From NCBI RefSeq assembly GCF_900605495.1, contig NZ_LR027603.1:186001-250000 (forward strand): 64,000 bases of DNA, written 5' to 3'. Shown in pieces: positions 42,761 through 51,367 of the stretch. The DNA comes from Bacilliculturomica massiliensis. Lineage in GTDB: Bacteria > Bacillota > Clostridia > Peptostreptococcales > Anaerovoracaceae. The translations under genes were made by a program, and so were the position numbers. Position 1 is the stretch's first letter. The number at the start of each line of letters is the position of its first letter. The notes below the pieces were generated by a model that was not told the DNA's origin, did not search any database, and saw nothing but the letters and a program-made list of their open reading frames with translations.

Positions 42761-43735
42761 TTATCTGGACGCCTTCTGCTGTCTGTCTAACAGCACGGCG
42801 ATGAGAATGACCACGCCTTTCGCCACATTCTGATAGTAGGACGGGACCCGAAGCAGATTCAGCGCGCTGCTGAGAATCCCGATGATCAGCGCGCCTACCG
42901 CGGTGCCGAAAATAGTGCCCACGCCTCCCGCCATGCTGGTTCCCCCCAGTACAACGGCGGCGATGGCGTCCAGCTCGTAACCCTCGCCGGTGGTAGCCTG
43001 GGCCGACCCCAGCCTGGCCGTCATGATGATGCCCGCCAGCGCCGCCAGCGTTCCGGATGCCCCATAGACGAACACCTTGATCCGATCCACCTTGATACCC
43101 GAATAGATGGTGGCTTCCTCGTTGGAGCCCAGAGAGTAGACGTAGCGCCCGGTGCGCGTGTGCATCAGCACATAATACGCGGCCACAAAGACAAAGATCA
43201 TAATGTAGATCGGTACGGGAATTCCCAGAATGTATCCTTTTCCTATGAACGCAAAGGCCTTTGTGATCTCCGGCTCGGCTCCCGTGGTGCTGATGGGCTT
43301 GCCCTGGGTGTATACCAGCGTGATCCCGCGAATGAGCGTCATGGTCCCCAGAGTGGCAATAAAGGGCTGAAGTCTGCCTTTGCTGATGAGAATGCCGTTT
43401 GCGGCGCCGATTCCCAATCCAAGTACCAGAACCGCCAATACCGTGAGCCATACGTCTATTCCGCTGTTGATCATGGTAGCCGCAATGGCGCCGCAGATGG
43501 CCATAACAGATCCCACGGAGAGATCGATACCGCCAATGAGGATCGCGAAGGTCATACCTGTGGCGATTACCGCATTGACGGAACTCTGGCGCAGTATGGT
43601 CAGCAGATTTCCCGGGGTGAGAAACCGGTCGTTCATTATACTCATAACCACGACGAGAATCAAAAGCACCACCAGGGGCTTGTTCTTCTTTATGAATTCT
43701 AACAAAGATTTTTTGTTGATCGAAGGCGTCGTCAT
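42761..43735 (-). CDS. rbsC: Ribose ABC transporter permease
   Basis: The protein (324 aa) has about eight to ten transmembrane helices and the sugar-permease signature GIDLSVGSVMAICGAIAA and the cytoplasmic-loop segment YSLGSNEEATIYSGIKVDRIKVFVYGASG. Its ATG overlaps the rbsA stop by 4 bp. It forms the membrane channel for RbsB-delivered sugar. Confidence 0.94.
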   Translation of the reverse strand: MTTPSINKKSLLEFIKKNKPLVVLLILVVVMSIMNDRFLTPGNLLTILRQSSVNAVIATGMTFAILIGGIDLSVGSVMAICGAIAATMINSGIDVWLTVLAVLVLGLGIGAANGILISKGRLQPFIATLGTMTLIRGITLVYTQGKPISTTGAEPEITKAFAFIGKGYILGIPVPIYIMIFVFVAAYYVLMHTRTGRYVYSLGSNEEATIYSGIKVDRIKVFVYGASGTLAALAGIIMTARLGSAQATTGEGYELDAIAAVVLGGTSMAGGVGTIFGTAVGALIIGILSSALNLLRVPSYYQNVAKGVVILIAVLLDRQQKASR

Positions 43736-45231
43736 TTTTCCACCCCTTTTCCTACGGCCAGACTCATGATAGATTCCTGGCTCGCCTCTTCCATAGACAG
43801 TTCTCCGGCAATTTTCCCCTCGTGCATGACGAGGACCCGGTCACTCATACCCAGAATCTCCGGAATTTCCGACGATATCATGAGAATGCTCATGCCCTTT
43901 TGCTTAAATTGATTGATCAGCTCGTAGATCTCTTTTTTCGCGCCCACGTCCACCCCGCGGGTGGGTTCATCCAAAATCAGGACCCTCGGCTCTACGTTGA
44001 GGTTCTTGGCCAGAGAGACCTTCTGCTGATTTCCTCCGCTGAGGTATTTCAGAAGCTGTCTGCTCCCCGAGGTCTTAATGGACATTCCTTTTATGTATTC
44101 CCGGGCCGTCTCCTCCTCCTGCCGGTGATGAAGGTTCCCCATTTTTCCACAGAAACGTTTCAGGGAAGCCAGGGAAATATTTTCGCGGACGCTCATTCCC
44201 AGTATAATACCGTTGGCCTTTCTGTCCTCCGACACGTAGGCGATGCCCTGTTTCAGCGCGTCTGTGGGGCAGTGTATCTTTACGGGCGCCCCCTCAACCA
44301 GTATCTCTCCCTGGTCCGCTTTATAGATACCGTAGATCGTCCTGGCCAGTTCCGTTCGCCCCGCTCCCATCAAGCCCGCGATCCCCACGATCTCCCCTCT
44401 TCGCACGCGGAAGGAAGCTCCCTGAACAAAACGGTTGGTCAGCCCCTTCACCTCAAGGGCTGTGTCCCCCATCTCACAGTGCACCCGGGGGTATTGATCC
44501 TCCAGCTTCCGGCCTACCATCATTTCGATGATGGCGTCCTCGTCCAGCTCGGTCACCGGTTTTTCGCCGATGAACCGTCCGTCCCGCAGAACGGTCACAT
44601 CGTCGCAGATCTCAAAGATCTCGTTTAAGCGATGGGATATGTACACGATGCTGCGTCCCTGGGCCCTCAGATCGCGTATTACCTCGAAAAGCTTCTCCGT
44701 CTCGCTGACGGTCAGCGCGCCGGTGGGCTCATCCATGATGATCACTTTTGCATCGAGAGACAGGGCCTTGGCGATCTCCACCAACTGCTGCTTCCCCACG
44801 CTGATGTCCCGAACCAGCGTCCTGGGATTCTCGTGAAGGCCCAGCTTTTCCAGCCACTGTTCCGCCTCTCTGTATAGCCTTTTCCAGTTTATGTTCCCCG
44901 CCGCACTGACCGGCTCCCGCCCCAGAAAAATGTTTTCACCGATGGACAGATCCCCCACCAGGTTCAGCTCCTGATGAATGATAGCGATCCCCTGCTCCTG
45001 AGAGTCGCTGATACTTTGAAAATTCACGGGCTTGCCGGACAGCAGAACCTCCCCTGAGGTCCTTGTATAAACGCCGGTCAATATTTTCATTAGGGTGGAT
45101 TTCCCCGCGCCGTTTTCACCGATCAGCGCCATGATCTTTCCCTCATAGATATGGAAATTGACGTCTTTGAGAACGGTTACTCCGGAAAACTCCTTTGTTA
45201 TGTTCTTCATCGCAACGATGGGTTCCGTCAA
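43732..45231 (-). CDS. rbsA: Ribose ABC transporter ATP-binding protein (double ATPase)
   Basis: The protein (499 aa) has two ABC ATPase domains: the first with Walker A GENGAGKST, IHQELNLVGDLSIGENIFLG and Walker B VIIMDEPTGAL; the second with the degenerate loop GLMGAGRTEL, signature LSGGNQQKVSLAKNL and LILDEPTRGVDVGAK. I chose the TTG at 45231 because it lies 8 nt after AAAGGAGG and yields the family's usual length; the frame further upstream overlaps rbsD and is not conserved. An internal ATG seven codons on is the alternative. Confidence 0.93.
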   Translation of the reverse strand: MTEPIVAMKNITKEFSGVTVLKDVNFHIYEGKIMALIGENGAGKSTLMKILTGVYTRTSGEVLLSGKPVNFQSISDSQEQGIAIIHQELNLVGDLSIGENIFLGREPVSAAGNINWKRLYREAEQWLEKLGLHENPRTLVRDISVGKQQLVEIAKALSLDAKVIIMDEPTGALTVSETEKLFEVIRDLRAQGRSIVYISHRLNEIFEICDDVTVLRDGRFIGEKPVTELDEDAIIEMMVGRKLEDQYPRVHCEMGDTALEVKGLTNRFVQGASFRVRRGEIVGIAGLMGAGRTELARTIYGIYKADQGEILVEGAPVKIHCPTDALKQGIAYVSEDRKANGIILGMSVRENISLASLKRFCGKMGNLHHRQEEETAREYIKGMSIKTSGSRQLLKYLSGGNQQKVSLAKNLNVEPRVLILDEPTRGVDVGAKKEIYELINQFKQKGMSILMISSEIPEILGMSDRVLVMHEGKIAGELSMEEASQESIMSLAVGKGVEK

Positions 45232-45245
45232 TGAACTCACCTCCT

Positions 45246-45665
45246 TTAAAACACAACTCCTGACACGAGAATGATATTGGCATAGGACGTAAACTCCCCG
45301 GTCCGCACCGCGCCCGCGCATTCCTTCGTCTGTTCCTTGAACTGAACGTGGGGAATATATTCGATTTCCACCTGTATCTGCTCTTCCTCCTCCATGCGGG
45401 AGATCACGGAGAGAATTTCAGCGTGAAGCCCGGGACTGGCCTGCCGGATCTCCTCCCCCAGCACCGCCTTTTCCACCCGCAGTTCCGACAGAACCGCTTT
45501 CAGCACGCTGATGAAGGATGGAACCCCCGCGCTGACGGCCAGATCTGCCTTCTCCACGCCTGGGGGAACGGGAAGCCCCGCATCCCCGATCACCAGGCTG
45601 TCCTTGTGCCCCATCCCCGCGATCATCCGGGATACTTCAGAATTTAAAAGCACTGTCTTTTTCAT
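45246..45665 (-). CDS. rbsD: D-ribose pyranase
   Basis: RbsD interconverts beta-pyranose and beta-furanose forms of ribose so that ribokinase can use it. The 139-residue product has the active-site region NSEVSRMIAGMGHKDSLVIGDAGLPVP with the conserved histidine, and the C-terminal TGEFTSYANIILVSGV. The start at 45665 follows TTGGAGG. It lies between rbsK and rbsA. Confidence 0.94.
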   Translation of the reverse strand: MKKTVLLNSEVSRMIAGMGHKDSLVIGDAGLPVPPGVEKADLAVSAGVPSFISVLKAVLSELRVEKAVLGEEIRQASPGLHAEILSVISRMEEEEQIQVEIEYIPHVQFKEQTKECAGAVRTGEFTSYANIILVSGVVF

Positions 45666-45725
45666 ATTCCGCCTCCAAGCTGCGGGCAAAGTATCCCGCA
45701 TCTATCTCTTTACCCGCCCGTATCG

Positions 45726-46646
45726 TTACTGCGAACAGAGCCACTGTTCAAATGCCTCGACCTCCGCGAGAGCGGGCAGCGATGTCTGCGCGCCTTCTTT
45801 CGTCACTGTCATTGCGCCCACCTTCATGGCGAAGGCGATCGCGTCTTCCACGGACATACCCCGGTCCAGACAGACGGCCAGCGCGCCGTTGAAGCTGTCC
45901 CCCGCCGCCGTGGTGTCCACGGCCGTTACCTCATAGGCCGGATAGTGTCTCGCCCCATCCCGCGTAATATGCATACACCCGCTGCCACCCAGGGTGACGA
46001 TCAGCTCCCCCACCCCCGCGAAGATCAGCTTCCTGCCGGCCTCCCGGATATTCTCCTCCGTGTCCGCCGGACATCCGCTGAGAATCTCAAGCTCTGTTTC
46101 ATTGGGAGTGAGGATATCCGTACATTTCATGATTTCGACGCTCAGCGCTGAAGCGGGGGCCGGGTTTAAGATCGTCATGTTTCCCGCCTCCTTTGCAAAC
46201 CTCAGCGCCTTTTCCACTGCCTGCATAGGGATTTCCAGCTGTGTCAGCAGTACATCCGCTTCCGCGATCAGCCCCCGGCTGGCTTCTATATCTCCCGCCG
46301 TCAGGGAATAATTCGCGCCCGGCGCAACGGTAATGGAATTGTCCCCCGAATCTCCCACGGCAATGGCCGCGATGCCCGTGGACGTCCCGGATACTTCCCG
46401 AACTGTCCTCACATCCACGCCGTCCCGCTCCAGAGATGCCTTCAGGACCCTGCCCATGTCGTCCTCACCGACGCAGCCGATCATTTTTACATCGCCCCCC
46501 AGCTTGGCGGCGGCCGCCGCCTGGTTGCCGCCCTTCCCGCCGGGAACCTGTTTGAAATCCCGGCCCATCACCGTCTCTCCCGGCCTGGGAATGTTCGGCG
46601 TGCTCACGACCAGATCCATGTTCAGACTTCCAACTACCGCAATCAT
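45726..46646 (-). CDS. rbsK: Ribokinase
   Basis: RbsK phosphorylates ribose to ribose-5-phosphate. The protein (306 aa) has the PfkB-family features GSLNMDLVVSTPNIPRPGETVMG, VPGGKGGNQAAAAAKLG and the catalytic-aspartate segment AVDTTAAGDSFNGALAV. It is directly downstream of the LacI-type regulator. Confidence 0.95.
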   Translation of the reverse strand: MIAVVGSLNMDLVVSTPNIPRPGETVMGRDFKQVPGGKGGNQAAAAAKLGGDVKMIGCVGEDDMGRVLKASLERDGVDVRTVREVSGTSTGIAAIAVGDSGDNSITVAPGANYSLTAGDIEASRGLIAEADVLLTQLEIPMQAVEKALRFAKEAGNMTILNPAPASALSVEIMKCTDILTPNETELEILSGCPADTEENIREAGRKLIFAGVGELIVTLGGSGCMHITRDGARHYPAYEVTAVDTTAAGDSFNGALAVCLDRGMSVEDAIAFAMKVGAMTVTKEGAQTSLPALAEVEAFEQWLCSQ

Positions 46647-46664
46647 ACCGCGCCTCCTCCTAAT

Positions 46665-47693
46665 CTATCTGGTGGATTGTCTCACAATCAGTTCAGTATC
46701 CAATATCAGACTGACGCCGCATTCCGCGGCCCCCGCGCCTTTCTTCTTTCCCTCTCCGCTCTCAATGGCGTCGATCAGGATCTTCGCAGCCTGATATCCC
46801 ATATCGTAGATAGGCTGTCTCACCGTGGTCAGCGGCGGCGTAGCCGTGCCCGCCAGGTAAATGTCGTCGAAACCCATCACGCCCATATCCTCCGGCACTC
46901 TTTTTCCCATCTCCCGGAGCGCTCTCATGGCTCCGATGGCAATCAGGTCGTTTCCGCAGAACACCGCTTCATAGGAAGCTCCCTCATCCCTAAGCTCCTT
47001 TACGGCCTCATAGCCCCACTGGCTGCGGTAATCTCCCTTTTTCACCAGAGCCGGATCCCAGTCCAGATTTCCGGCGGCCAGCGCGTCCCGGTAGCCCTCA
47101 AGGCGCTCCCTAGCCGTAACCGTTGTCATAGAGCCGGCAATATACGCAATTCTGCGGTAACCCCTCTGAATGAGGTAGCTGACTCCCGAAAACGCCGCCT
47201 TTCTGTTGTCCACCAGCACCCTGCCCGCCAGGCTGGACGCTCCGGAATCCCGGTCTATGAGCACGATCGGAACGCGGCATGCGGAAAATTCCATGTCGGC
47301 CCGATCAGCCGAGTGCGCAAAAATGATGCCGTCCACGGTCTTTTCCGTCAAAATCTCAATATAGGTATCCTCCCGTATCAGCTTATCGTCCGTGTTGCAG
47401 AAAATGACGCTGTAGCCCGCCGTACTGGCCATGTCCTCCGCTCCCCGGGCGATCTCCGGAAAAAAGGGGTTGGTAATATCGGGGATGATCAGTCCAATGA
47501 TTCTTGTCTTCCGGGTTTTCAGGCTCCGCGCCATCATGTTGGGTACATAGCCCCGTCTCGATGCGATTTCCCGTACCTTTTCCCTGGTGGGATCGCTGAT
47601 ATTTTTGTCCTTCTGATTCATGATCATGGAAACCGTTGCGATGGAAACGCCTGCCTCTTTTGCTATATCCTTAATCGTTACCTGTCGACCCAT
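46665..47693 (-). CDS. rbsR: LacI-family regulator, probable ribose repressor
   Basis: The 342-residue product has a LacI helix-turn-helix (VTIKDIAKEAGVSIATVSMIMNQ) and hinge (YVPNMMARSLKTRKT). Its sugar-binding core resembles RbsB-like periplasmic proteins (IGLIIPDITNPFFPEIARGAED, DDIYLAGTATPPLTTVRQP). It is the first gene of the rbs operon and has a 14-bp palindrome with central CG upstream, so it likely autoregulates the operon with ribose as inducer. Confidence 0.9.
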   Translation of the reverse strand: MGRQVTIKDIAKEAGVSIATVSMIMNQKDKNISDPTREKVREIASRRGYVPNMMARSLKTRKTRIIGLIIPDITNPFFPEIARGAEDMASTAGYSVIFCNTDDKLIREDTYIEILTEKTVDGIIFAHSADRADMEFSACRVPIVLIDRDSGASSLAGRVLVDNRKAAFSGVSYLIQRGYRRIAYIAGSMTTVTARERLEGYRDALAAGNLDWDPALVKKGDYRSQWGYEAVKELRDEGASYEAVFCGNDLIAIGAMRALREMGKRVPEDMGVMGFDDIYLAGTATPPLTTVRQPIYDMGYQAAKILIDAIESGEGKKKGAGAAECGVSLILDTELIVRQSTR

Positions 47694-47832
47694 GATGCCC
47701 TCCGCTTATGTTATTCATGATTCGTATGAGGATTGCGGTAAATCCAAAATCGGGTACTGCCGCCCTGAACGCCGGTGCGTGTCCAGACCCAGTTCAGTGT
47801 GATAGCTGAAGATAAATTTGAATATTCAGTCA

Positions 47833-47846
47833 GTTAAACGTTTAAC
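47833..47846. promoter_or_regulatory. Palindromic operator, probable RbsR site
   Basis: GTTAAACGTTTAAC is a perfect 14-bp palindrome with the central CG typical of LacI-family operators. It lies about 18 bp downstream of the -10 element, where bound repressor would block the rbs operon. Confidence 0.8.
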
Positions 47847-47863
47847 CAAGTTCTTGTACAATT

Positions 47864-47892
47864 ATAATACTACACTTTCATGGGGATTTCAA
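47864..47892 (-). promoter_or_regulatory. Promoter of the rbs operon
   Basis: On the minus strand TTGAAA (plus-strand 47887-47892) and TATTAT (47864-47869) are 17 bp apart, close to the vegetative consensus. The leader to rbsR is about 165 nt. Confidence 0.7.
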
Positions 47893-47896
47893 CCAC

Positions 47897-47944
47897 AAAA
47901 AACCTCAATGGCTGGCCATCCCATAAGACGCCCAGCCATTGAGG
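47897..47944 (-). terminator. Terminator of the BceAB-type transporter genes
   Basis: CCTCAATGGCTGG (47903-47915) pairs perfectly with CCAGCCATTGAGG (47932-47944); on the minus strand six T follow. It insulates the transporter transcript from the rbs promoter, whose -35 overlaps the region just beyond. Confidence 0.88.
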
Positions 47945-47958
47945 AGTTGAGATCCGGT

Positions 47959-50277
47959 TTATTTTCCGATCTTTTTCTTCGAAATCACCTCAAGAACCAT
48001 CCGCCGGCTGCTAAGATAGGTTCCCACAAAATAGGAGCCGTACAAAGCCAGCATGATCCCGCCGGAGAGGTATACGTATTTTAATTGCTCCGCCAGTGAA
48101 AGATTTGTTACGGCATTCATGGTGTGAAAGATCATGACCCCGGCATGCAGCAGCGCTAAAAAGAATGGAAGGGCAAAATAAACGACGACCTGTGTCCGCA
48201 TGGCTTTCAGCATCATACGTTTTTTTGTTCCCAGCTTTTGCAGAAGAAGAAACCGCTGTTGATTGTCCGCTGCCTGAGAAAGCTGCTGCAGAGCCAAAAC
48301 CGCCCCTGCAGTAATGATAAAGCAGATTCCAAGATACAGACCTACATAGGACAGAAGGATATTTGCCATAGTAACCTCTACAAAGGTATCCTGTCTGGTT
48401 GTCCATATCAGGTTGGTATTCATGGAACGTACAGCCTCTACGAATTTTGCATGCCCCCCGTCCTCATCCCTGAAATTGCCGTTCAGCATGGTGCGGTTTG
48501 CAGCAAGACCGGACACCACCTTCTGGGGCACGACCACAGTGCCATTGTTCATCAACACATTTTCAATTCCCAGCGTCCGCACATAGACGGCGCCTTCCTT
48601 TAAATTCAGCTCATATCCATTGATGCGCAGCGGCTCCTTGTGATTCTCCGCATAATACCCGTAAATATTTCTGTATTCATCCATATTATATGTAATGGCA
48701 AACTCGTCCTCCCCAAGGGAAATCTTTTCTTTCTTCTGAAGCTCCATCATTCGATTGTATTCCTCCACTCCAACAATGCCAATGGAAAAATCACCAAAGC
48801 CTTTCTCGTTATCCTTCTTTGGATAACCCTCCACTAAAAACGCCCGTTCCTTTAAGCCGTCGGAAAAATATATGGTCAGCTCTCCGTACTCTCCAAAGAT
48901 ATCAGAAAGGGGAAATCCCAGTCTCTGGAGATTTTCTGTCAAAGAACCTTCCCACAGGGCGCTGTTTTCAAACGGTTCACCGCCGCCGGCAGCGCCCCAT
49001 TGCTGGTCAACGTCCTCCTCCCCATTCTGATTCCAGGAACCATCGTCATCCCAGCCGTCCTGACCGTCCCAGGAACCATCGTCATCCCAGCCGTCCTGAC
49101 CGTCCCAGGAATCTCCATGATCCCAGCCGTCGTTATACTTTTCCGGATCATTCTGATCCCAGGAATCCGCATAACCCCAAGGATCATTTTCGCCCCCCTG
49201 GACCTGATCACTCTCCTGGTAAGTTCTTACCAGCTCAGCATCATAGGGCATAGATTTATCCGTGCCTTTCACACTGGATTCTCCCAGGATCGGTCCCGCC
49301 GCCATGGATGCAGTGGACAAAAAAAGCAGAATGCAGATGACTGCCATAGACAGCCCGGAGCTCTTGATCCTGCTGCTAAGCTGCCGCAGTACGAACATGT
49401 TCAGTCCCCTGTAATAATAGCCTTTTATGCTTCCAAAAATTTTCAGCAAAATGGTGGAAACGGAAAAAAAGAAAAGTATCGTTCCTGCGGAAATCAAAAG
49501 GATTCCAAGAACCAATGCGCTCATCATATTCTGAAGTGGATCATAAAATAGAACGTAATAACCTGCCACCATGATGAAAATGCACAGGAGAAACGATACG
49601 ATTGATACAATCCCATTGGAATTAATGGCTTCATTCTGTTTTTCTGCTTTCAGCAGTTCAATCAGCTTTAATTTCCGTATTTCTTTCTTGTTGAAAAGAT
49701 GTACGATGAAAAAAAGCACGAAAAAAAATAAAATGCTGCCTGCAATAGACTCCTGGGAGATGAACAGCTTTGTGTGATTCATGGGCATATCAAGCATTTG
49801 TGCGCTGAAGACCATAAGTCCCTGGGACACGAGGATTCCAATGGGTATGCCTGCCGCTAAAGCAAATATGCCGATCAGCAGCGTTTCCAGCATCAAAAGG
49901 CCGGAAATATCCCGCTCGCTCATGCCAAGCGTCATGTAAATACCGATCTCTTTTTTGCGCCGCTTTAGCAAAAAACGGTTGGCATAGACGATCAGGAACC
50001 CAATAATCACACAGACAAAAACCGATATCACTGCCATAGAAGCAACAGTAAAGGATATAAAGCTCATGGTATCTGCGATCTCCAGAACGGAAAACTGCTT
50101 TCCAATGGAATTGAAAGCGTAAAACATCGCCACTCCTAAAGCAAGGGTAAAGAAATAGATCAGGTAATCCCGGGCGCTCTTGCGCACATTCTTGAACGCC
50201 ATAACGAAAAAGACAGGACCCAGGCTGCTTTTTCTTGACTTTCTGATATCCTGTGACGTTGTTTTCTTAAAGGACAT
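47959..50277 (-). CDS. BceB-type ABC transporter permease (FtsX domains) with a Trp/Asp-rich insert
   Basis: The protein (772 aa) has the BceB layout: N-terminal helix region (FFVMAFKNVRKSARDYLIYFFTLALGVAMFY), an FtsX-type helix block, a large extracellular domain of about 200-300 residues, and C-terminal helices. Such permeases sense or remove cell-wall-active peptide antibiotics. At about residues 360-428 the extracellular domain holds a low-complexity stretch of Trp, Asp and Gly with two exact 12-residue units (GQDGWDDDGSWD). The ATG at 50277 (GGAGG upstream) is preferred over GTG at 50289. No two-component system adjoins it. The DNA is less GC-rich than its neighbours. Confidence 0.88.
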   Translation of the reverse strand: MSFKKTTSQDIRKSRKSSLGPVFFVMAFKNVRKSARDYLIYFFTLALGVAMFYAFNSIGKQFSVLEIADTMSFISFTVASMAVISVFVCVIIGFLIVYANRFLLKRRKKEIGIYMTLGMSERDISGLLMLETLLIGIFALAAGIPIGILVSQGLMVFSAQMLDMPMNHTKLFISQESIAGSILFFFVLFFIVHLFNKKEIRKLKLIELLKAEKQNEAINSNGIVSIVSFLLCIFIMVAGYYVLFYDPLQNMMSALVLGILLISAGTILFFFSVSTILLKIFGSIKGYYYRGLNMFVLRQLSSRIKSSGLSMAVICILLFLSTASMAAGPILGESSVKGTDKSMPYDAELVRTYQESDQVQGGENDPWGYADSWDQNDPEKYNDGWDHGDSWDGQDGWDDDGSWDGQDGWDDDGSWNQNGEEDVDQQWGAAGGGEPFENSALWEGSLTENLQRLGFPLSDIFGEYGELTIYFSDGLKERAFLVEGYPKKDNEKGFGDFSIGIVGVEEYNRMMELQKKEKISLGEDEFAITYNMDEYRNIYGYYAENHKEPLRINGYELNLKEGAVYVRTLGIENVLMNNGTVVVPQKVVSGLAANRTMLNGNFRDEDGGHAKFVEAVRSMNTNLIWTTRQDTFVEVTMANILLSYVGLYLGICFIITAGAVLALQQLSQAADNQQRFLLLQKLGTKKRMMLKAMRTQVVVYFALPFFLALLHAGVMIFHTMNAVTNLSLAEQLKYVYLSGGIMLALYGSYFVGTYLSSRRMVLEVISKKKIGK
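49035..49106 (-). repeat. 36-bp perfect tandem repeat encoding a Trp/Asp-rich motif
   Basis: Two identical 36-bp units (49035-49070, 49071-49106) encode GQDGWDDDGSWD twice. Related but degenerate units flank them up to about 49200. The repeat is in frame inside the BceB-type extracellular domain, so copy number could vary without a frameshift. Confidence 0.9.
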
Positions 50278-51034
50278 GATCGTTGTCACCTCCCATATCA
50301 GATACCACCTTCATGATTTTCTGGAAAAATGCTTTTCTGTCGCTGTCTCCACGGTACAGCTCGTAAAAGATCCTTCCGTCCTGAATGAACAGGATGCGGC
50401 CGCAGTGGCTGGCCGTGAATGCATCGTGGGTCACCATTACAATGGTCGCCCCTTTTTGATCGTTCAGGTATTCTAAATTATCCAGCAGCATGAACGCTGA
50501 CTTGGAATCCAGAGCGCCTGTTGGCTCATCCGCCAAAATCAGCGACGGTTCTGTTACAATGGCCCTTGCGCAAGCTACGCGCTGCTTTTGTCCGCCCGAA
50601 ATCTCATACGGATATTTTTTAAGGATTTGGGTAATACCCAGCTCATTGGCGATCTCGTTCACCTTTTTGGAGATCAGTCTCGGTTTTTCTCCAAGGATAG
50701 ATAGAGCCAATGCAATGTTATCCTTACAATTTAAGGTATCCAACAGATTGAAATCCTGAAAAATAAAGCCTAACTGCTCTCTCCGAAAGGCAGAGAGCTG
50801 ATTCTCGCTGATCGTGGTAATATCCTTTCCGGCAATGTAAATATTGCCGGAGGTCACCTGATCAATGGTGGCAATGCAGTTCAAAAGGGTGCTCTTTCCA
50901 CTGCCGGACGCCCCCATGATGCCCACATACTCCCCGCGGCAAACATCAAAACTGATTCCGTTCAATGCATTTGTGATATGACCCTTAGTGACGTATTGTT
51001 TTACTAAATCTTTTGCAATCAGTACTTTTTCCAT
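50267..51034 (-). CDS. BceA-type ABC transporter ATP-binding protein
   Basis: The 255-residue ATPase has Walker [11 protein letters not shown]-loop [12 protein letters not shown], signature [15 protein letters not shown], Walker [13 protein letters not shown] and [12 protein letters not shown], as in MacB/BceA-type exporters. The start [10 protein letters not shown] at 51034 follows AAAAAGGAG. It overlaps the permease gene by 11 bp. It likely powers peptide-antibiotic detoxification together with the permease. Confidence 0.92.
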   Translation of the reverse strand: MEKVLIAKDLVKQYVTKGHITNALNGISFDVCRGEYVGIMGASGSGKSTLLNCIATIDQVTSGNIYIAGKDITTISENQLSAFRREQLGFIFQDFNLLDTLNCKDNIALALSILGEKPRLISKKVNEIANELGITQILKKYPYEISGGQKQRVACARAIVTEPSLILADEPTGALDSKSAFMLLDNLEYLNDQKGATIVMVTHDAFTASHCGRILFIQDGRIFYELYRGDSDRKAFFQKIMKVVSDMGGDNDHVL

Positions 51035-51357
51035 GTTTCTTCTCCTTTTTCCTGCCGCCGCGTAATGCACCTTCTTTTTTAATAAATAAATCAAGTCAGC
51101 TTTTAATATATCTTTTTTGTAGTAATTTCCCGTCTTTTTTCCGCACTCCTACAGGAGACGGGAAGCGCACGCACGAAAAAGAACTGCCTGCGGTGACAGT
51201 TCTTTTTCTTTTAAGGAGTGTGCTATTATATGAAAAAGCATCTATTCATCAACACCGGTGCTGCCGATGGAGTTGTCGTTCACACCTTTTCCATGTATAA
51301 GAGTCTATACCCCTTTTATGATGATTTCTTGAAGGTATTTTGTAGTTTTCGTATATT
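51035..51357. other. Structured intergenic region upstream of the BceAB-type genes
   Basis: This gap holds an AT-rich leader for the minus-strand ATPase gene and a first inverted repeat (TTCCCGTC near 51127 with GACGGGAA near 51157, enclosing CTCC-TACA-GGAG). It also holds a bidirectional terminator hairpin and the start of a short plus-strand reading frame. Confidence 0.5.
51176..51207. terminator. Bidirectional terminator near the glycyl radical operon end
   Basis: AAAAAGAACTG (51176-51186) and CAGTTCTTTTT (51197-51207) form an 11-bp stem with a 10-nt loop and T tracts in both directions. It could end the minus-strand glycyl-radical-activase transcript, about 150 bp beyond its stop. Confidence 0.65.
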
Positions 51358-51367
51358 CTACCGGTAG
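51230..51367 (+). CDS. Possible small protein of 45 residues
   Basis: A short frame (MKKHLFINTGAADGVVVHTF... ending FRIFYR) starts 11 nt after AAGGAG and just downstream of a hairpin. It overlaps the last 10 bp of the activase gene on the other strand. It has no recognised motif and could be a gene remnant or chance. Evidence is only the ribosome site and its isolated plus-strand position. Confidence 0.25.
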   Translation: MKKHLFINTGAADGVVVHTFSMYKSLYPFYDDFLKVFCSFRIFYR

